A stretch of 64,000 bases of DNA from contig CALDZP010000001.1 in the NCBI GenBank assembly GCA_937944105.1, positions 21,739 to 85,738 on the forward strand, written 5' to 3'. Position numbers and translations under genes: made by a program. Shown here piece after piece: positions 1 through 9,738 of the stretch; the stretch's first letter is position 1, and every line of letters begins with the position of its first letter. The DNA comes from an uncultured Ignavibacteria bacterium (GTDB lineage Bacteria > Bacteroidota > Ignavibacteria > Ch128b). Under the pieces are notes generated by a model. The model ran no database searches and had not been told where the DNA came from. It saw only the letters and a program-made list of their open reading frames with translations.

Positions 1-1259
1 TCAAGAAGTTTATGCTTATATTCATCCCAGTCAGTAATTGGTTTTCGTGCAACACCTGTATCAATTGCAGCTTTTGCTACAGCTGGTGCAACATAGGTTA
101 AGACTCTTGGATCAAATGGTTTTGGAATTATATATTCTCTACCAAATTTCAATTCAATTCCACCATAAGCACGTATAACGGATTCTGGAACTTCTTCTTT
201 TGCAAGTTTTGCAAGAGCATAAGACGCTGCCAATTTCATTTCATCATTAATTTGTGTTGCCCTAACATCAAGTGCCCCACGAAAGATAAACGGAAAACCT
301 AAGACATTATTCACCTGATTTGGATAATCACTCCTTCCAGTGGCCATGATTATATCTTTTCGTGCATCAGTTGCATCTTCGTAAGTTATCTCTGGGTACG
401 GATTGGCCATAGCAAAAACAATTGGGTTCTTAGCCATCGATCTAACCATATCTTTTGTTACAACATTACCAACTGATAATCCAACAAAAACATCAGCATT
501 AACCATAGCTTCGGCAAGTGTTCTCGCATCAGTATCATTTGCAAACATCTCCTTAAATTCATTCATATGTTCTTTTCTGCCTTTATAAATTACCCCGGTT
601 GTATCACACATAATAATATTCTCTTTTTTCACACCAAGCAATGTATAAAGATGAGCACAGGAAATTGCAGATGCCCCAGCGCCATTAAAAACAACTTTTA
701 TTTTGTCAATTTCTTTTCCAGCCAACTCAACAGCGTTTAATAATGCAGCACCACTTATTATAGCTGTTCCATGTTGGTCATCATGAAAAACTGGAATTTT
801 CATTGTCCTTTTCAACTCCTGTTCAATATAAAAACACTCTGGTGCTTTTACATCTTCAAGATTTATTCCGCCAAAAGTTGGTTCAAGCAATTGTACACAC
901 CTTATAAATTCATTTACATCTTTAGTATTAATTTCTATATCAAAAACATCTATATCAGCAAATCTTTTGAAAAGAACTCCCTTACCTTCCATTACAGGTT
1001 TACCCGCAGCTGGACCAATATCACCAAGTCCAAGCACAGCTGTTCCATTACTTATCACTGCCACAAGATTTCCTTTTGCAGTATACTCATAAACCAGCTC
1101 TTCATCTCTTGCAATTTCAAGACATGGCTCAGCAACTCCCGGTGTATATGCCAGGGATAAATCCCATTGAGTTTGGCAAGGTTTTGTTGGGATAACTTCA
1201 ATTTTACCTTTCCGTCCTTGAGAATGGTAATTAAGTGCATCTTCTTTATGGATTTTCAT
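1..1259 (-). CDS. NAD(P)-dependent malic enzyme, MaeB type, 3' end outside window
   Basis: Oxidative decarboxylation of malate to pyruvate in the cytosol. 419 codons are readable from the ATG at 1259 to the window edge, with no stop, so the C-terminus is missing. Visible motifs: catalytic Tyr38 in AYTPGV, Lys93 in MEGKG, metal-binding Glu135-Asp136 in LEDVKAPE and Asp160-Asp161 in FHDDQHGT, then a Rossmann loop VFNGAGASA near residue 175. AGGAG lies just upstream of the ATG and fixes the start. The malic fold is complete; whether a phosphotransacetylase-like C-terminal domain follows, as in long MaeB proteins, cannot be seen. The M23 peptidase gene lies 21 bp upstream on the same strand, and PEP carboxykinase is two genes further. 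NAD versus NADP preference is not decidable here. Confidence 0.93.
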   Translation of the reverse strand, partial: MKIHKEDALNYHSQGRKGKIEVIPTKPCQTQWDLSLAYTPGVAEPCLEIARDEELVYEYTAKGNLVAVISNGTAVLGLGDIGPAAGKPVMEGKGVLFKRFADIDVFDIEINTKDVNEFIRCVQLLEPTFGGINLEDVKAPECFYIEQELKRTMKIPVFHDDQHGTAIISGAALLNAVELAGKEIDKIKVVFNGAGASAISCAHLYTLLGVKKENIIMCDTTGVIYKGRKEHMNEFKEMFANDTDARTLAEAMVNADVFVGLSVGNVVTKDMVRSMAKNPIVFAMANPYPEITYEDATDARKDIIMATGRSDYPNQVNNVLGFPFIFRGALDVRATQINDEMKLAASYALAKLAKEEVPESVIRAYGGIELKFGREYIIPKPFDPRVLTYVAPAVAKAAIDTGVARKPITDWDEYKHKLL

Positions 1260-1280
1260 AATTCGCTCCTGATTTTTGTT

Positions 1281-2432
1281 TTATTTTAGAAAAATCATTT
1301 TCCCTGTATAATTAGTATTATAATCATTCAATCTATAAATCAAAATAGACGAAACCTGATTGCAATTTAAATCATTTATATTCAAAATAATTTCGTTCAA
1401 ACCCGAATTCAAATTTTTAGATTCAAAAACTTTTTGACCTAAAAGATTATAAACTTCCAATTTAAGATTATCTTTGAATTTTTTCTGAGGTATAAATACT
1501 TTGATGACCGTCTGGGAATTAAATGGATTAGGATAATTCTGAGCTAATTGAATTTGATTTTCTGAATATAAATTTTCTTCTATAATAGTAGCTTGATCTG
1601 CATTAATAATTTGATTGGGATATACTGTAACAATTCTTCTATACAGTCCATTCTGAGCTGTAATCGTATATGTTCCTGGTTTTACATCACCTATTGCATA
1701 ATTTTCCTGATAAATATCATCACTACCAACATATGGATCGTTGAAATTATATGTTAATGAATATGAAAATGTTGTATACGGTGGTCTTGGTTTAGGATCC
1801 GGGAAAATATCAACTCGAGTGTTATTTGAGGCATTGGGTACTTTACCATAAATTGCACCCATTCCATTAATAGCACACCATAATTCAGGATTTCTTCTTG
1901 ATCTAGGAGAATTATAATTAACTGATCCAAGTCTTATCTCAAAGTGTAGGTGAGGTCCTGTTGAATTTCCTGTATTGCCACTAATTGCAATTGGTTGCCC
2001 TTTAATTACCTGTGAGCCTTGATTGATCAAAGGTTTTTGTAAGTGCATATAAAGTAAAAAAATATTTTTATTATTCCATAAAGATTGGATAATAATATAA
2101 TTTCCTGCTCCACCTGGTTCATATCCATTTATTGTATCATTTGGATTATAACCAATAAAATAAACAATTCCATCCGATGCAGAAAAGACTGTATCATATC
2201 TCACAAGGTAATCAACACCTAAATGTGCATAAGCCGAATTGTTAATGTTTGGTTCTCCGTACAAATATGAACCATTTGCTTGAACATTATCTTTTACTGG
2301 TCGAGCAAATCTAAATGATTGGGCAAACACACACTCAACCATAAAAATTAATATAAACATTAAACTAATCGTTAATGTAATAATAAGATTATCTTTACAA
2401 GATAGTTTCGTAAATTTAATTACGAAATTCAT
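1281..2432 (-). CDS. Secreted M23 family metallopeptidase with T9SS type A sorting tail
   Basis: 383 aa. The N-terminus has a hydrophobic stretch at about residues 15-37 ending in FAQ, read as a signal peptide, though its n-region is unusually long. A LytM/M23 domain follows, with the zinc ligand motif HLGVD and the second motif GPHLHFEIR. The C-terminal 80 residues are a T9SS sorting domain opening with LAQNYPNPFN and ending in KMIFLK. Expected role: a cell-surface peptidase acting on peptidoglycan or peptides, exported through Sec and then T9SS. The distance between motifs is longer than in minimal M23 domains because of a GGAGN-containing insertion. It starts after the PEP carboxykinase terminator, so it probably has its own promoter or relies on readthrough. 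No good Shine-Dalgarno is seen. Confidence 0.85.
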   Translation of the reverse strand: MNFVIKFTKLSCKDNLIITLTISLMFILIFMVECVFAQSFRFARPVKDNVQANGSYLYGEPNINNSAYAHLGVDYLVRYDTVFSASDGIVYFIGYNPNDTINGYEPGGAGNYIIIQSLWNNKNIFLLYMHLQKPLINQGSQVIKGQPIAISGNTGNSTGPHLHFEIRLGSVNYNSPRSRRNPELWCAINGMGAIYGKVPNASNNTRVDIFPDPKPRPPYTTFSYSLTYNFNDPYVGSDDIYQENYAIGDVKPGTYTITAQNGLYRRIVTVYPNQIINADQATIIEENLYSENQIQLAQNYPNPFNSQTVIKVFIPQKKFKDNLKLEVYNLLGQKVFESKNLNSGLNEIILNINDLNCNQVSSILIYRLNDYNTNYTGKMIFLK

Positions 2433-2460
2433 TTTGTTTCACATTTGTCAAGTTTTACTA

Positions 2461-2491
2461 AAAATAAAAAGGGACTTACTAAGAAGTCCCT
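2461..2491 (-). terminator. Rho-independent terminator after pckA
   Basis: Perfect 8-bp stem: AGGGACTT at 2470-2477 pairs with AAGTCCCT at 2484-2491, with a 6-nt loop. On the minus strand it is followed by a T-rich run. It lies between the pckA stop and the M23 peptidase start. Confidence 0.85.
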
Positions 2492-2521
2492 CTGCTTACT
2501 CAATTTCCATCTTCAAAAAAA

Positions 2522-4189
2522 TCAAATTTCAATTTCAACTTGATTTAATCTTTTTGGTCCAGCTTCAATAACTTCTTTGGAACAATGATCTGAGAAAAGT
2601 TTAAAGTTCTCAATAAATCTTGCAGCAAGTGCATCATATTTACGCCAGTAATCTTTTTTATCACCCCATGAACTTGCTGGATCTAAAACTTCAGGAGGAA
2701 CATCAGGACAACTAAGTGGTACTTCAAAACCAAATAATTTATCTTTTCTATAAGGTACATTATCCAACTTACCTTCTAAGGCAGCATTTAATAAATTTCG
2801 AGTATGTCTAATGGAGATTCTTTTTCCAATACCAAATCTTCCTCCAACCCAACCAGTATTAATCAACCACACTTTAACACCATATTTTAACATTCTTTGT
2901 TTTAACATTTCTGCATATTCAAAAGGATGCCGAACCATAAAAGGTGCACCAAAGCAAGCACTGAATGTAATTTCAGGTTCCCTCCCAAGTCCAATTTCCG
3001 TTCCAGCAATTTTTGATGTATAACCACTAATAAAATGATATTGTGCCTGCTCGGGTGTTAATCTTGCAATAGGTGGCAAAACTCCCTGAGCATCGCAGGT
3101 TAAAAAAATTATATTTTTCGGTTGTGAATGAACATAACCTTCAGGTATAATATTAGGAATAAATTCAAGAGGATACGAAGCTCTGGTATTTTCAGTAATT
3201 TTATCATCATCAAGATCGATATGACGTGAAACTGGATCAAAAACAACATTTTCCAAGATTGTTCCAAATTTTTTAGTACATGCATATATTTCAGGTTCAT
3301 TCTCAGGGGAAAGTCTTATAACTTTTGCATAACAACCAGCTTCAAAATTGAAAACTCCTTTAGAACTCCATCCGTGTTCATCATCCCCAATCAATCTTCT
3401 CTTTGGATCAGCAGAAAGTGTTGTTTTACCAGTTCCACTTAAACCAAAAAACAATGCTACATCTCCATCTTTTCCAACATTGGCAGAACAGTGCATAGGT
3501 AATACATCTTGATAAGTTAAAAGATAATTTAAAACTGTAAAAACTGATTTTTTTATCTCACCACCATATAAAGTATTGGCAATAATAGCCATACGAGCGC
3601 CAAAATTAATAATTATTGCTGTATCGGTTCTTGTTCCATCAATTACAGGGTCAACCTTAAACCCCGGAACTGCGATGATTGTAAATTCAGGAACAAATTT
3701 TTTCAATTCATCTTTATTGTCAATTGTAATAAACATGTTTCTTGCGAAAAGACTATGCCATGCTTTTTCTGTAATAATTCTCACGGGCATACGATATTCT
3801 GGATCAGCACATGCATACACATCCTGAACAAATAGTTCTTCTCCTTGAGCCCAGGCTTGGAGTCTTGCGAATAACGCGTTAAACTTTTCTTGACTATATG
3901 GTCTATTGTAAATACCCCACCAGATATTTTTTTCTGTTGATTCTTCTTTTACAATAAATTTATCTGCGGCAGCTCGTGCTGTATGCTTACCAGTATGAAC
4001 CAGTAATGGACCCCCTTTAACAAGCTTACCTTCATTTCTGAAAATAGCCTCTTCAACGAGAGCTTCGTCGGGTAGATTCCAGTAAACTCTATCAAGATAT
4101 GTTAGCCCTTGATGTTTCAATCTAAAATCAGAAGCGAGTTCCATTGCTTCTTTAGAAGCTGGAGTAGTGAATTCTAAATATTTACTCAT
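2522..4189 (-). CDS. pckA: Phosphoenolpyruvate carboxykinase (ATP)
   Basis: Converts oxaloacetate plus ATP to PEP, the entry step of gluconeogenesis, or runs in reverse as an anaplerotic reaction. 555 aa, slightly longer than the usual 530-540. Motifs: YGGEIKKS at about 208, kinase P-loop GLSGTGKTTLS at 249-258, metal site IGDDEHGW at 267-274 and FNFEAGCYAK just after. The ATG at 4189 is chosen over an in-frame TTG at 4195, because GAGGGA lies at a good distance from the ATG and the ATG forms an ATGA overlap with the aminotransferase stop, implying translational coupling. With the aminotransferase it forms an oxaloacetate/aspartate unit; a clear terminator follows. Confidence 0.97.
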   Translation of the reverse strand: MSKYLEFTTPASKEAMELASDFRLKHQGLTYLDRVYWNLPDEALVEEAIFRNEGKLVKGGPLLVHTGKHTARAAADKFIVKEESTEKNIWWGIYNRPYSQEKFNALFARLQAWAQGEELFVQDVYACADPEYRMPVRIITEKAWHSLFARNMFITIDNKDELKKFVPEFTIIAVPGFKVDPVIDGTRTDTAIIINFGARMAIIANTLYGGEIKKSVFTVLNYLLTYQDVLPMHCSANVGKDGDVALFFGLSGTGKTTLSADPKRRLIGDDEHGWSSKGVFNFEAGCYAKVIRLSPENEPEIYACTKKFGTILENVVFDPVSRHIDLDDDKITENTRASYPLEFIPNIIPEGYVHSQPKNIIFLTCDAQGVLPPIARLTPEQAQYHFISGYTSKIAGTEIGLGREPEITFSACFGAPFMVRHPFEYAEMLKQRMLKYGVKVWLINTGWVGGRFGIGKRISIRHTRNLLNAALEGKLDNVPYRKDKLFGFEVPLSCPDVPPEVLDPASSWGDKKDYWRKYDALAARFIENFKLFSDHCSKEVIEAGPKRLNQVEIEI

Positions 4190-5403
4190 GCCCAATCCCT
4201 CACAAGTTTTCTATCTCCAATGTAGAGTTCATTTGGTGCATTAGGATCAATTGCCCATTTTATTCTTTCAATACCTTCTTGAATTTCTTTCATTGTCCCG
4301 GCAAAACTTAATCTTATATAACCTTCCATCCCGAACTCAACACCAGGAACGGTTAATACCATTACTTTATCAATTAAAAACTGTGATAATTTATGTGAAC
4401 TTTTTTCATAGGCACTAAAGTCAACAAAACAATAAAAGGTTCCATCAGGAACATTAAATTTAACTCCATCAATAGTTTTTAATAACGCGCACATAACATT
4501 TCGATTATTTTCAAGAGTAACTCTTAAATTTTCGACACTCGATTGAATACCATTTAATGCTCCCACTGCAGCAAGTTGTAAAACAACAGATGGCCCGCCG
4601 GTTTGATGTCCTTGAATATTTGTCATCGCTTCAATGATTTTTTTATTAGCCACAGCCCATCCAATTCTAAAACCAGTCATAGCATATTGTTTAGAAACAC
4701 CATTAATGATAATTAATTTAGAGTTTTCATCTTTCTTCTTTGCAAATTCCCAGCAATTAATTGGTTTTCTTCCATCAAAAATTAAACGATGATAGATATC
4801 ATCCATTATCAGATATAAATCTTTCCTTTCACAGAAGTCAACAATATCAGCAATAAATTCTTCAGAATACATTGCTCCTGAGGGATTATTTGGAGAATTT
4901 ATAATTATCGCTTTCGTATAACTCCCGACTCTCTGTTCAATATCTTGTATTCGAGGATAAAAAGATCCATCTTCTGGATAAACAGGGACTCCAATAGCTC
5001 CACAAAGTTTTGCCATTTCAGGATAACTAACCCAGTAAGGTGCAGGATAAATAACCTCTTCTTGAGGATTTAAGATTGCCTGAAGTGCAACCATTATTGC
5101 TTGTTTTGCACCACTTGATGCAATAACATTCTCAGGATCAACTTTACGATTGTAAAATTCTTCAGTGTAACGAATAATTGCTTTCTTAAGTGCTGGAATT
5201 CCATCGGGTGGAACATATCGAACTTCACCCGTATTTAAATTTTGAACTGCTGCAAGTATTGCGTCTATTGGGGCTCTACTTTTTGGTTCACCAACACTAA
5301 AGTTAATAACCGGTTCACCCTTTTCTCTTAGAATTTGAGCTTTTTCATTCAGCGCTAAAGTAGGAGAAGCTTGTATATTTTTTGCGATATAACTTAAACT
5401 CAT
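4186..5403 (-). CDS. Aspartate aminotransferase, class I PLP enzyme
   Basis: 405 aa fold-type I aminotransferase, expected to interconvert aspartate and oxaloacetate. PLP lysine is Lys238 in NGVSKQYAMTGFRIGW; Asp201 and Tyr204 in DDIYH and the substrate arginine in GFRIGW are in place, as is the NNPSG motif at 172-176. Length and N-terminus match bacterial subgroup Ib enzymes. GGGAG precedes the ATG. The stop overlaps the pckA start by ATGA, so the two are one operon. Substrate range among aspartate, tyrosine or prephenate cannot be fixed from motifs, so no gene symbol is given. Confidence 0.92.
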   Translation of the reverse strand: MSLSYIAKNIQASPTLALNEKAQILREKGEPVINFSVGEPKSRAPIDAILAAVQNLNTGEVRYVPPDGIPALKKAIIRYTEEFYNRKVDPENVIASSGAKQAIMVALQAILNPQEEVIYPAPYWVSYPEMAKLCGAIGVPVYPEDGSFYPRIQDIEQRVGSYTKAIIINSPNNPSGAMYSEEFIADIVDFCERKDLYLIMDDIYHRLIFDGRKPINCWEFAKKKDENSKLIIINGVSKQYAMTGFRIGWAVANKKIIEAMTNIQGHQTGGPSVVLQLAAVGALNGIQSSVENLRVTLENNRNVMCALLKTIDGVKFNVPDGTFYCFVDFSAYEKSSHKLSQFLIDKVMVLTVPGVEFGMEGYIRLSFAGTMKEIQEGIERIKWAIDPNAPNELYIGDRKLVRDWA

Positions 5404-5495
5404 AACTACTCCCAGGAGATTTTAATTGGTAGGGAAAATTGAATTGAGAGTTTTAAAAATTTCATTTTCTAAAAAGAATAATTAAAAATTCTATT

Positions 5496-5552
5496 GCAAA
5501 GATAAGAAATTAAACAACACTTAAAATAAAAATTTTGGGGCTTGCAAATATA
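5496..5552 (-). promoter_or_regulatory. Two candidate -7 elements upstream of the aminotransferase-pckA operon
   Basis: On the minus strand TATATTTGC (5552-5544) and TATCTTTGC (5504-5496) both match TAnnTTTG, the Bacteroidota -7 element. Both sit in similar sequence (GTTGTTTA, then an AATTT run, then the box). Neither has a TTG at the expected 19-20 nt, so the call is weak. Confidence 0.35.
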
Positions 5553-5576
5553 AATTAAATAAACAACGAATAAACT

Positions 5577-6134
5577 TTAAATTTCCATTATCTCTTTTTC
5601 TTTATGTTCAAGTATCTCGTCAATTAGTTTTATATATTTATCAGTCAATTTTTGGACTTCACCTTCGGCTCTTTTTCTATCATCTTCAGAGAAATGTTCT
5701 TCTTTCTCCATTTTTCTTAAATGTTCAATTGAATCCCTTCTAATATTCCTTATAGCAATTCTACCATCCTCTGCGAATCTTTTACAAAGTTTAACTAATT
5801 CTTTTCTTCGTTCTTCAGTTAATGGGGGAATTGGAATTCTTAAAATATTTCCATCGTTTACAGGATTTAAACCAAGATCTGATTGAAGTATTGCTTTTTC
5901 AATTGTTTGAAGTGCCGATTTATCCCATGGTTGTACTACCAATGTATGAACATCAGATACCGAAATACTTGCAATTTGATTTAATGGGAGTAATGACCCG
6001 TAATATTCTGCCTTAACACCATCCAGAAGAGCAGTTGTTGCTTTACCTGTTCTTATTTTTGCAAATTCTTGCCGAACAAATTCAACCGACTTTTTCATTT
6101 TATCTTCAGTTTCTTTTAGAATTTTATTAATCAT
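5577..6134 (-). CDS. frr: Ribosome recycling factor
   Basis: 185 aa, the normal length. With EF-G it splits the post-termination ribosome. Family signatures are visible: an N-terminal helix with EFAKIRTGKATTALLDG, then VQPWDKSALQTIEKAI, and NDGNILRIPIPPLTEERRKEL. It is the last gene of the rplM-rpsI-rpsB-tsf-pyrH-frr operon, 14 bp after pyrH, with GAGG before the ATG. No convincing terminator hairpin follows. Confidence 0.97.
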   Translation of the reverse strand: MINKILKETEDKMKKSVEFVRQEFAKIRTGKATTALLDGVKAEYYGSLLPLNQIASISVSDVHTLVVQPWDKSALQTIEKAILQSDLGLNPVNDGNILRIPIPPLTEERRKELVKLCKRFAEDGRIAIRNIRRDSIEHLRKMEKEEHFSEDDRKRAEGEVQKLTDKYIKLIDEILEHKEKEIMEI

Positions 6135-6148
6135 AAGAACCTCAGATT

Positions 6149-6880
6149 TTAATGTGTTTTAACTTCGAGGTCTACTTTTGTTCCAATTTTTTCGCCAAGA
6201 ATAATTCTTTTTAAATTCCCTGGAACTTTATTATTAAAAACAATTATAGGAATCTTATTTTCCTGACATAACGTAAATGCAGTCAGATCCATCACTCTTA
6301 ATCCCATACGAATTACATCTGCATAATTGATTTCTGTAAATTTAAAGGCTTCTTTATTTTTTTCTGGATCTGAATCATAAATTCCATCGACCCTGGTACC
6401 TTTAAGAATAACTTCGGCACCAATTTCAATTGCTCTTAGAGCAGCAGCTGTATCGGTTGTAAAGTATGGATGTCCAGTTCCAGCACCAAGGATAATTATT
6501 CTTCCTTTTTCTAGATGACGAATAGCTCTTCTTCTAATATAAGGCTCTGCTATTTCTTCTATTCTTATTGCAGATAGTAATCTTGTATGAGCGTTTCTTT
6601 TTTCAAGTGCATTTTGAAGTGCTAAAGAATTAATAAGAGTAGCAAGCATCCCCATTTGATCACCAGTTACTTGATCAAAACCATGCTTTACACCAGCAAC
6701 CCCTCGGAAAATATTCCCACCACCAATTACAATGGCAATTTGAACACCTAAATTTTTTATATCAATTATTTCTTCGGCAAGACGAGAAAGAACATTTGGA
6801 TCAATACCAAATTTTTGTTCACCTAAAAGATCTTCGCCACTTAGTTTTAATAAAATCCTCTTATAAACAATTTCAGACAT
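6149..6880 (-). CDS. pyrH: UMP kinase
   Basis: 243 aa, phosphorylates UMP to UDP. Amino-acid kinase fold: [12 protein letters not shown] at the N-terminus, [11 protein letters not shown] at about 51-61, [19 protein letters not shown] (nucleotide and UMP site) and [12 protein letters not shown]. The start ATG overlaps the tsf stop by one base (TAATG), which points to coupled translation. It sits between tsf and frr, as in very many bacteria. Confidence 0.97.
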   Translation of the reverse strand: MSEIVYKRILLKLSGEDLLGEQKFGIDPNVLSRLAEEIIDIKNLGVQIAIVIGGGNIFRGVAGVKHGFDQVTGDQMGMLATLINSLALQNALEKRNAHTRLLSAIRIEEIAEPYIRRRAIRHLEKGRIIILGAGTGHPYFTTDTAAALRAIEIGAEVILKGTRVDGIYDSDPEKNKEAFKFTEINYADVIRMGLRVMDLTAFTLCQENKIPIIVFNNKVPGNLKRIILGEKIGTKVDLEVKTH

Positions 6881-7746
6881 TATTTGTTCTCATCAGCTAA
6901 GTGAAATCTAATAAATTCTTTCACCCTTAGATCAGTTGAGTTAGAATCATTATATGATTTAATCAACTCACCAACTGTTTTAGAACCATCTTTAACAAAT
7001 GGTTGTTCAAGCAGACAAATCTCTTGATAAAATTTCTCCAATTTTCCTTGTGCAATTTTTTCGAGAACCTGTTCGGGCTTTCCTTCATTTCTTGCTTGAG
7101 TTTTATAAATTTCAACTTCTTTATCAATTAAAGATTTATCTACTTCCTCGCGCGAAACAGTTACCGGCCTCATTGCCGCAACCTGCATTGCAATATCACG
7201 GGCAAATTTTTTGAAATCATCCGGAACATTCTTATTGAACTCAAAAATTACAAGCACACCAAGTTTCGAGCCTGGATGGATATAATCAACTATAGTTCCA
7301 TTATCAATATTAACTTTCCTGAATCTCGATACTTGAATTTTTTCACCAATTTTCCCAACAGCTTCGTTTACTAAGTCTGTAACCGTTAATCCGTTAACTT
7401 TTGCATTGACAAGTTCATCAAGATTTTGAAAATTATTTTCAAAAATTAAGTCAGCGATTTTGTTTGTAAGTTCAATAAATGTTTCACTTCTTGCAACAAA
7501 ATCTGTTTCACAATTAACTTCAACGATTGCTGCCGTTTTTCCATCTTGACTTACTCGTGTAACTATCAAACCTTCATTAGCAATTCTTTCAGCTCTTTTT
7601 GCAGCTACAGCAGCACCTTTTTTTCTTAAAAATTCAACAGCTTTTTCAAAGTCTCCACCAGTTTCCTCCAGTGCCTTTTTACAATCCATCATACCGGCAC
7701 CGGTTTTTTCACGAAGTTGTTTCACTAATTCTGCACTAACAGCCAT
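6880..7746 (-). CDS. tsf: Elongation factor Ts
   Basis: 288 aa from ATG 7746. It exchanges GDP on EF-Tu. N-terminal UBA-like helix with [18 protein letters not shown] and the core motif [11 protein letters not shown] around residue 80. An in-frame TTG six bases upstream (7752) is rejected: AGGGAG lies at the right distance from the ATG, and [12 protein letters not shown] is the usual start. It is preceded by rpsB (38 bp) and followed by pyrH with a one-base overlap. Confidence 0.97.
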   Translation of the reverse strand: MAVSAELVKQLREKTGAGMMDCKKALEETGGDFEKAVEFLRKKGAAVAAKRAERIANEGLIVTRVSQDGKTAAIVEVNCETDFVARSETFIELTNKIADLIFENNFQNLDELVNAKVNGLTVTDLVNEAVGKIGEKIQVSRFRKVNIDNGTIVDYIHPGSKLGVLVIFEFNKNVPDDFKKFARDIAMQVAAMRPVTVSREEVDKSLIDKEVEIYKTQARNEGKPEQVLEKIAQGKLEKFYQEICLLEQPFVKDGSKTVGELIKSYNDSNSTDLRVKEFIRFHLADENK

Positions 7747-7784
7747 ATTCAAAACTCCCTTTTTGTAATTTTATAACACAAATA

Positions 7785-8531
7785 TTAGTTATTTTCTGAA
7801 ATTTTACTTTCTCGATCGGCTTCAGAATCTTGTTCAGCTTTTATTTCTTTAGCCCTTTGTTGACCTTCAATGATCTTATCAGCCATAAAGCGAACAATTA
7901 AATCAATCGTTCTTACCGAATCATCATTGGCAGGAATAATGTAATCAACTCCATCGGGATCACAATTTGTATCGACTATTGCAAACACAGGAATACCTAA
8001 TCGATTGGCTTCTTTAACAGCAATATGTTCCTTTTTAATATCAACTATAAAAAGTGCACCAGGCAATCTAGATAAATCTCTGATGCCTTCAAATACCTTT
8101 TCAAGTTTTTCTTTTTCACGGCTTAAAATAAGTCTTTCTTTCTTTATCATTCGATCAAAAGTTCCATCATTCATCATTTTTTCAATATTTTGAAGACGCC
8201 TGATTGATTTTCTAATTGTACTAAAATTAGTAAGCATTCCACCGAGCCACCTTTCACTAACCCAATGCATACCACACCTTTGAGCTTCTCTTTTGACTAT
8301 ATCTTTTGCCTGTTGTTTGGTCCCAACAAACAAAACTTTTTTACCTTCAGCAGCAATTTTTTCCATTTCTTCGGCAGCAATTGCCAGGAGTCTTTTTGTT
8401 TTATTTAAATCAATTATATGAATCCCATTTTTTTCCATAAATATGAAGGGTTTCATCTTGGGATTCCAGCGACGGGTTAGATGCCCATAGTGAGCACCTG
8501 CAGCTAAGAGATCTTGAAGTCCTACTTCCAC
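7785..8531 (-). CDS. rpsB: 30S ribosomal protein S2
   Basis: 248 aa, normal length. Signatures: [19 protein letters not shown], then [27 protein letters not shown] and the C-terminal [12 protein letters not shown]. The C-terminal tail is acidic and basic mixed, as common. The start codon is GTG at 8531, supported by AAGGAG eight bases upstream. A long stem-loop lies 34 to 97 bases before the start (8565-8628), likely a regulatory leader. Confidence 0.97.
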   Translation of the reverse strand: MEVGLQDLLAAGAHYGHLTRRWNPKMKPFIFMEKNGIHIIDLNKTKRLLAIAAEEMEKIAAEGKKVLFVGTKQQAKDIVKREAQRCGMHWVSERWLGGMLTNFSTIRKSIRRLQNIEKMMNDGTFDRMIKKERLILSREKEKLEKVFEGIRDLSRLPGALFIVDIKKEHIAVKEANRLGIPVFAIVDTNCDPDGVDYIIPANDDSVRTIDLIVRFMADKIIEGQQRAKEIKAEQDSEADRESKISENN

Positions 8532-8564
8532 TATTTTTTCTCCTTAATTTTGTTGTTAAACTTC

Positions 8565-8628
8565 TACCCGTTTCATCTTTATTTGAGATTCCAAATCAAT
8601 GGAACACACTCAAATAAATCCACGGGTA
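8565..8628 (-). ncRNA. Structured leader RNA upstream of rpsB
   Basis: Three perfectly paired helices stack in one hairpin: TACCCGT (8565-8571) with ACGGGTA (8622-8628); TTTATTTGAG (8578-8587) with CTCAAATAAA (8609-8618); TTCCA (8589-8593) with TGGAA (8600-8604). The apical loop is 6 nt, with internal loops between helices. It lies in the 128-bp rpsI-rpsB gap and has no U-run, so it is not a terminator. S2 leaders that bind S2 are known in other phyla; feedback control by S2 is an inference. Confidence 0.65.
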
Positions 8629-8659
8629 TGCTCTTTTAAATATTAAAATAAAAAATAAA

Positions 8660-9046
8660 TTAACGTTTAGAGAATTGGAATCTCTTTCGAGCTTTCGGTT
8701 GGCCGTATTTCTTTCTTTCGACCATTCGCGGATCTCGAGTGAGATATCCGAGTTTTCTTAAAGTTTGACGATAATCAGGATTAACCAAAACCAAAGCTCT
8801 TGCAATGCCTAATGAAATTGCTCCTACCTGACCAGTGAATCCACCACCATTCACATTTATAATAAAATCATATTTTCCTTCAGCATCAACAACTTTCAGT
8901 GGTTCTGTAGCTTTAAGTGTATCAAATTTTGTCGGGAAATATTGATTAATGTCTTTTTCATTTACAACAATTTTACCTGAACCAGGTCTAATAATTACTC
9001 TTGCAACAGAGGTTTTCCTTCTTCCAACAGCTATTTTATCAACCAT
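8660..9046 (-). CDS. rpsI: 30S ribosomal protein S9
   Basis: 128 aa. Begins with AVGRRKTSVARV and ends in the conserved basic tail RKKYGQPKARKRFQFSKR, whose last residues reach the P-site tRNA. Central GGGFTGQVGAISLGIARAL is typical. It lies 14 bp after rplM, with GGAG before the ATG, the standard L13-S9 pair. Confidence 0.98.
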   Translation of the reverse strand: MVDKIAVGRRKTSVARVIIRPGSGKIVVNEKDINQYFPTKFDTLKATEPLKVVDAEGKYDFIINVNGGGFTGQVGAISLGIARALVLVNPDYRQTLRKLGYLTRDPRMVERKKYGQPKARKRFQFSKR

Positions 9047-9060
9047 TAATCACTCCTGCC

Positions 9061-9501
9061 TTAAAAAGTTAATACTTCGGGTTTTTGTGCCTGATGAGGA
9101 TGATTTTCACCAGCGTAAACTTTAAGTTTCTTAACAATTCTTCTTCCCAATCTTCCTTTGGGTAACATTCCTTTTACAGCATGTTCAATTACAAATTCTG
9201 GATGTTTTTTCATATATTCTTTGAATGAGGTAATTTTAGCACCTCCCGGATAACCAGAATATCTAAAATAGGTTTTTAATTCTTCCCGTTTACCTGTCAA
9301 TCGAACTTTGTCGGCGTTAATTACAATAACAAAGTCACCACAATCAACATGGGGTGTAAAGATTGGTTTGTGCTTTCCTCTTAAAATTCTTGCAATATTG
9401 GATGCTAAACGACCAAGTATTTGATCTTTTGCATCAACAACATACCATTTTTTATCTACTTCTATCTCTTTAATAGATTTAGTTATTTTTTCCTGTTTCA
9501 A
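9061..9501 (-). CDS. rplM: 50S ribosomal protein L13
   Basis: 146 aa. Motifs: [16 protein letters not shown] near the N-terminus, [16 protein letters not shown], and [13 protein letters not shown] in the C-terminal half. The start is TTG at 9501: there is no ATG in frame before the conserved region, a stop codon lies immediately upstream, and a perfect AGGAGG sits seven bases before the TTG. First gene of the translation operon; its promoter is at 9546-9577. Confidence 0.96.
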   Translation of the reverse strand: MKQEKITKSIKEIEVDKKWYVVDAKDQILGRLASNIARILRGKHKPIFTPHVDCGDFVIVINADKVRLTGKREELKTYFRYSGYPGGAKITSFKEYMKKHPEFVIEHAVKGMLPKGRLGRRIVKKLKVYAGENHPHQAQKPEVLTF

Positions 9502-9545
9502 TTATGTTCCTCCTGAATCAATACTTTAATTCATTGTTTAGCTTA

Positions 9546-9577
9546 CAAAATTAAAGAATTTATAATGTAATGTCAAA
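9546..9577 (-). promoter_or_regulatory. Promoter of the rplM operon, Bacteroidota type
   Basis: On the minus strand TTTG (9577-9574), 20-nt spacer, TAATTTTG (9553-9546), an exact match to TTTG-N19/20-TAnnTTTG. It predicts a transcript start near 9540 and a leader of about 40 nt. It overlaps the first codons of the gene remnant on the other strand. Confidence 0.6.
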
Positions 9578-9717
9578 GTATTGATACTGCAACAGTAAGA
9601 GCAACTGTAGTTACAATTGTTGGTACTGGTAATGAAGTAGGAAATGATGGGACAAACAAAGTTAGAGCAACTGCTATTGTTACACCAACTGGAATAACAG
9701 TAACTGTTAATAATTAA
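9571..9717 (+). pseudogene. Remnant of the 3' end of a secreted or Ig-like-domain gene
   Basis: An open stretch of 48 codons ending in TAA at 9715-9717, with no start codon, no ribosome binding site and a stop directly upstream. The translation is rich in Thr, Val, Ala and Asn, contains two VRAT repeats (TVRATVV and KVRATAIV), and ends in TPTGITVTVNN. It looks like the last strands of an extracellular Ig-like or repeat domain. A strong terminator follows at 9739-9774, as expected for a real gene end. The remnant begins inside the rplM promoter, which suggests a deletion or rearrangement brought the two together. The parent family is not recognised. Confidence 0.55.
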
Positions 9718-9738
9718 GATTCTTATAAATTTTCTCTT

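Noticed and set aside
771..1160. Open frame on the plus strand opposite the malic enzyme gene
   Set aside because: The minus strand carries a clear malic enzyme with active-site motifs; the plus frame has no ribosome site or family pattern.
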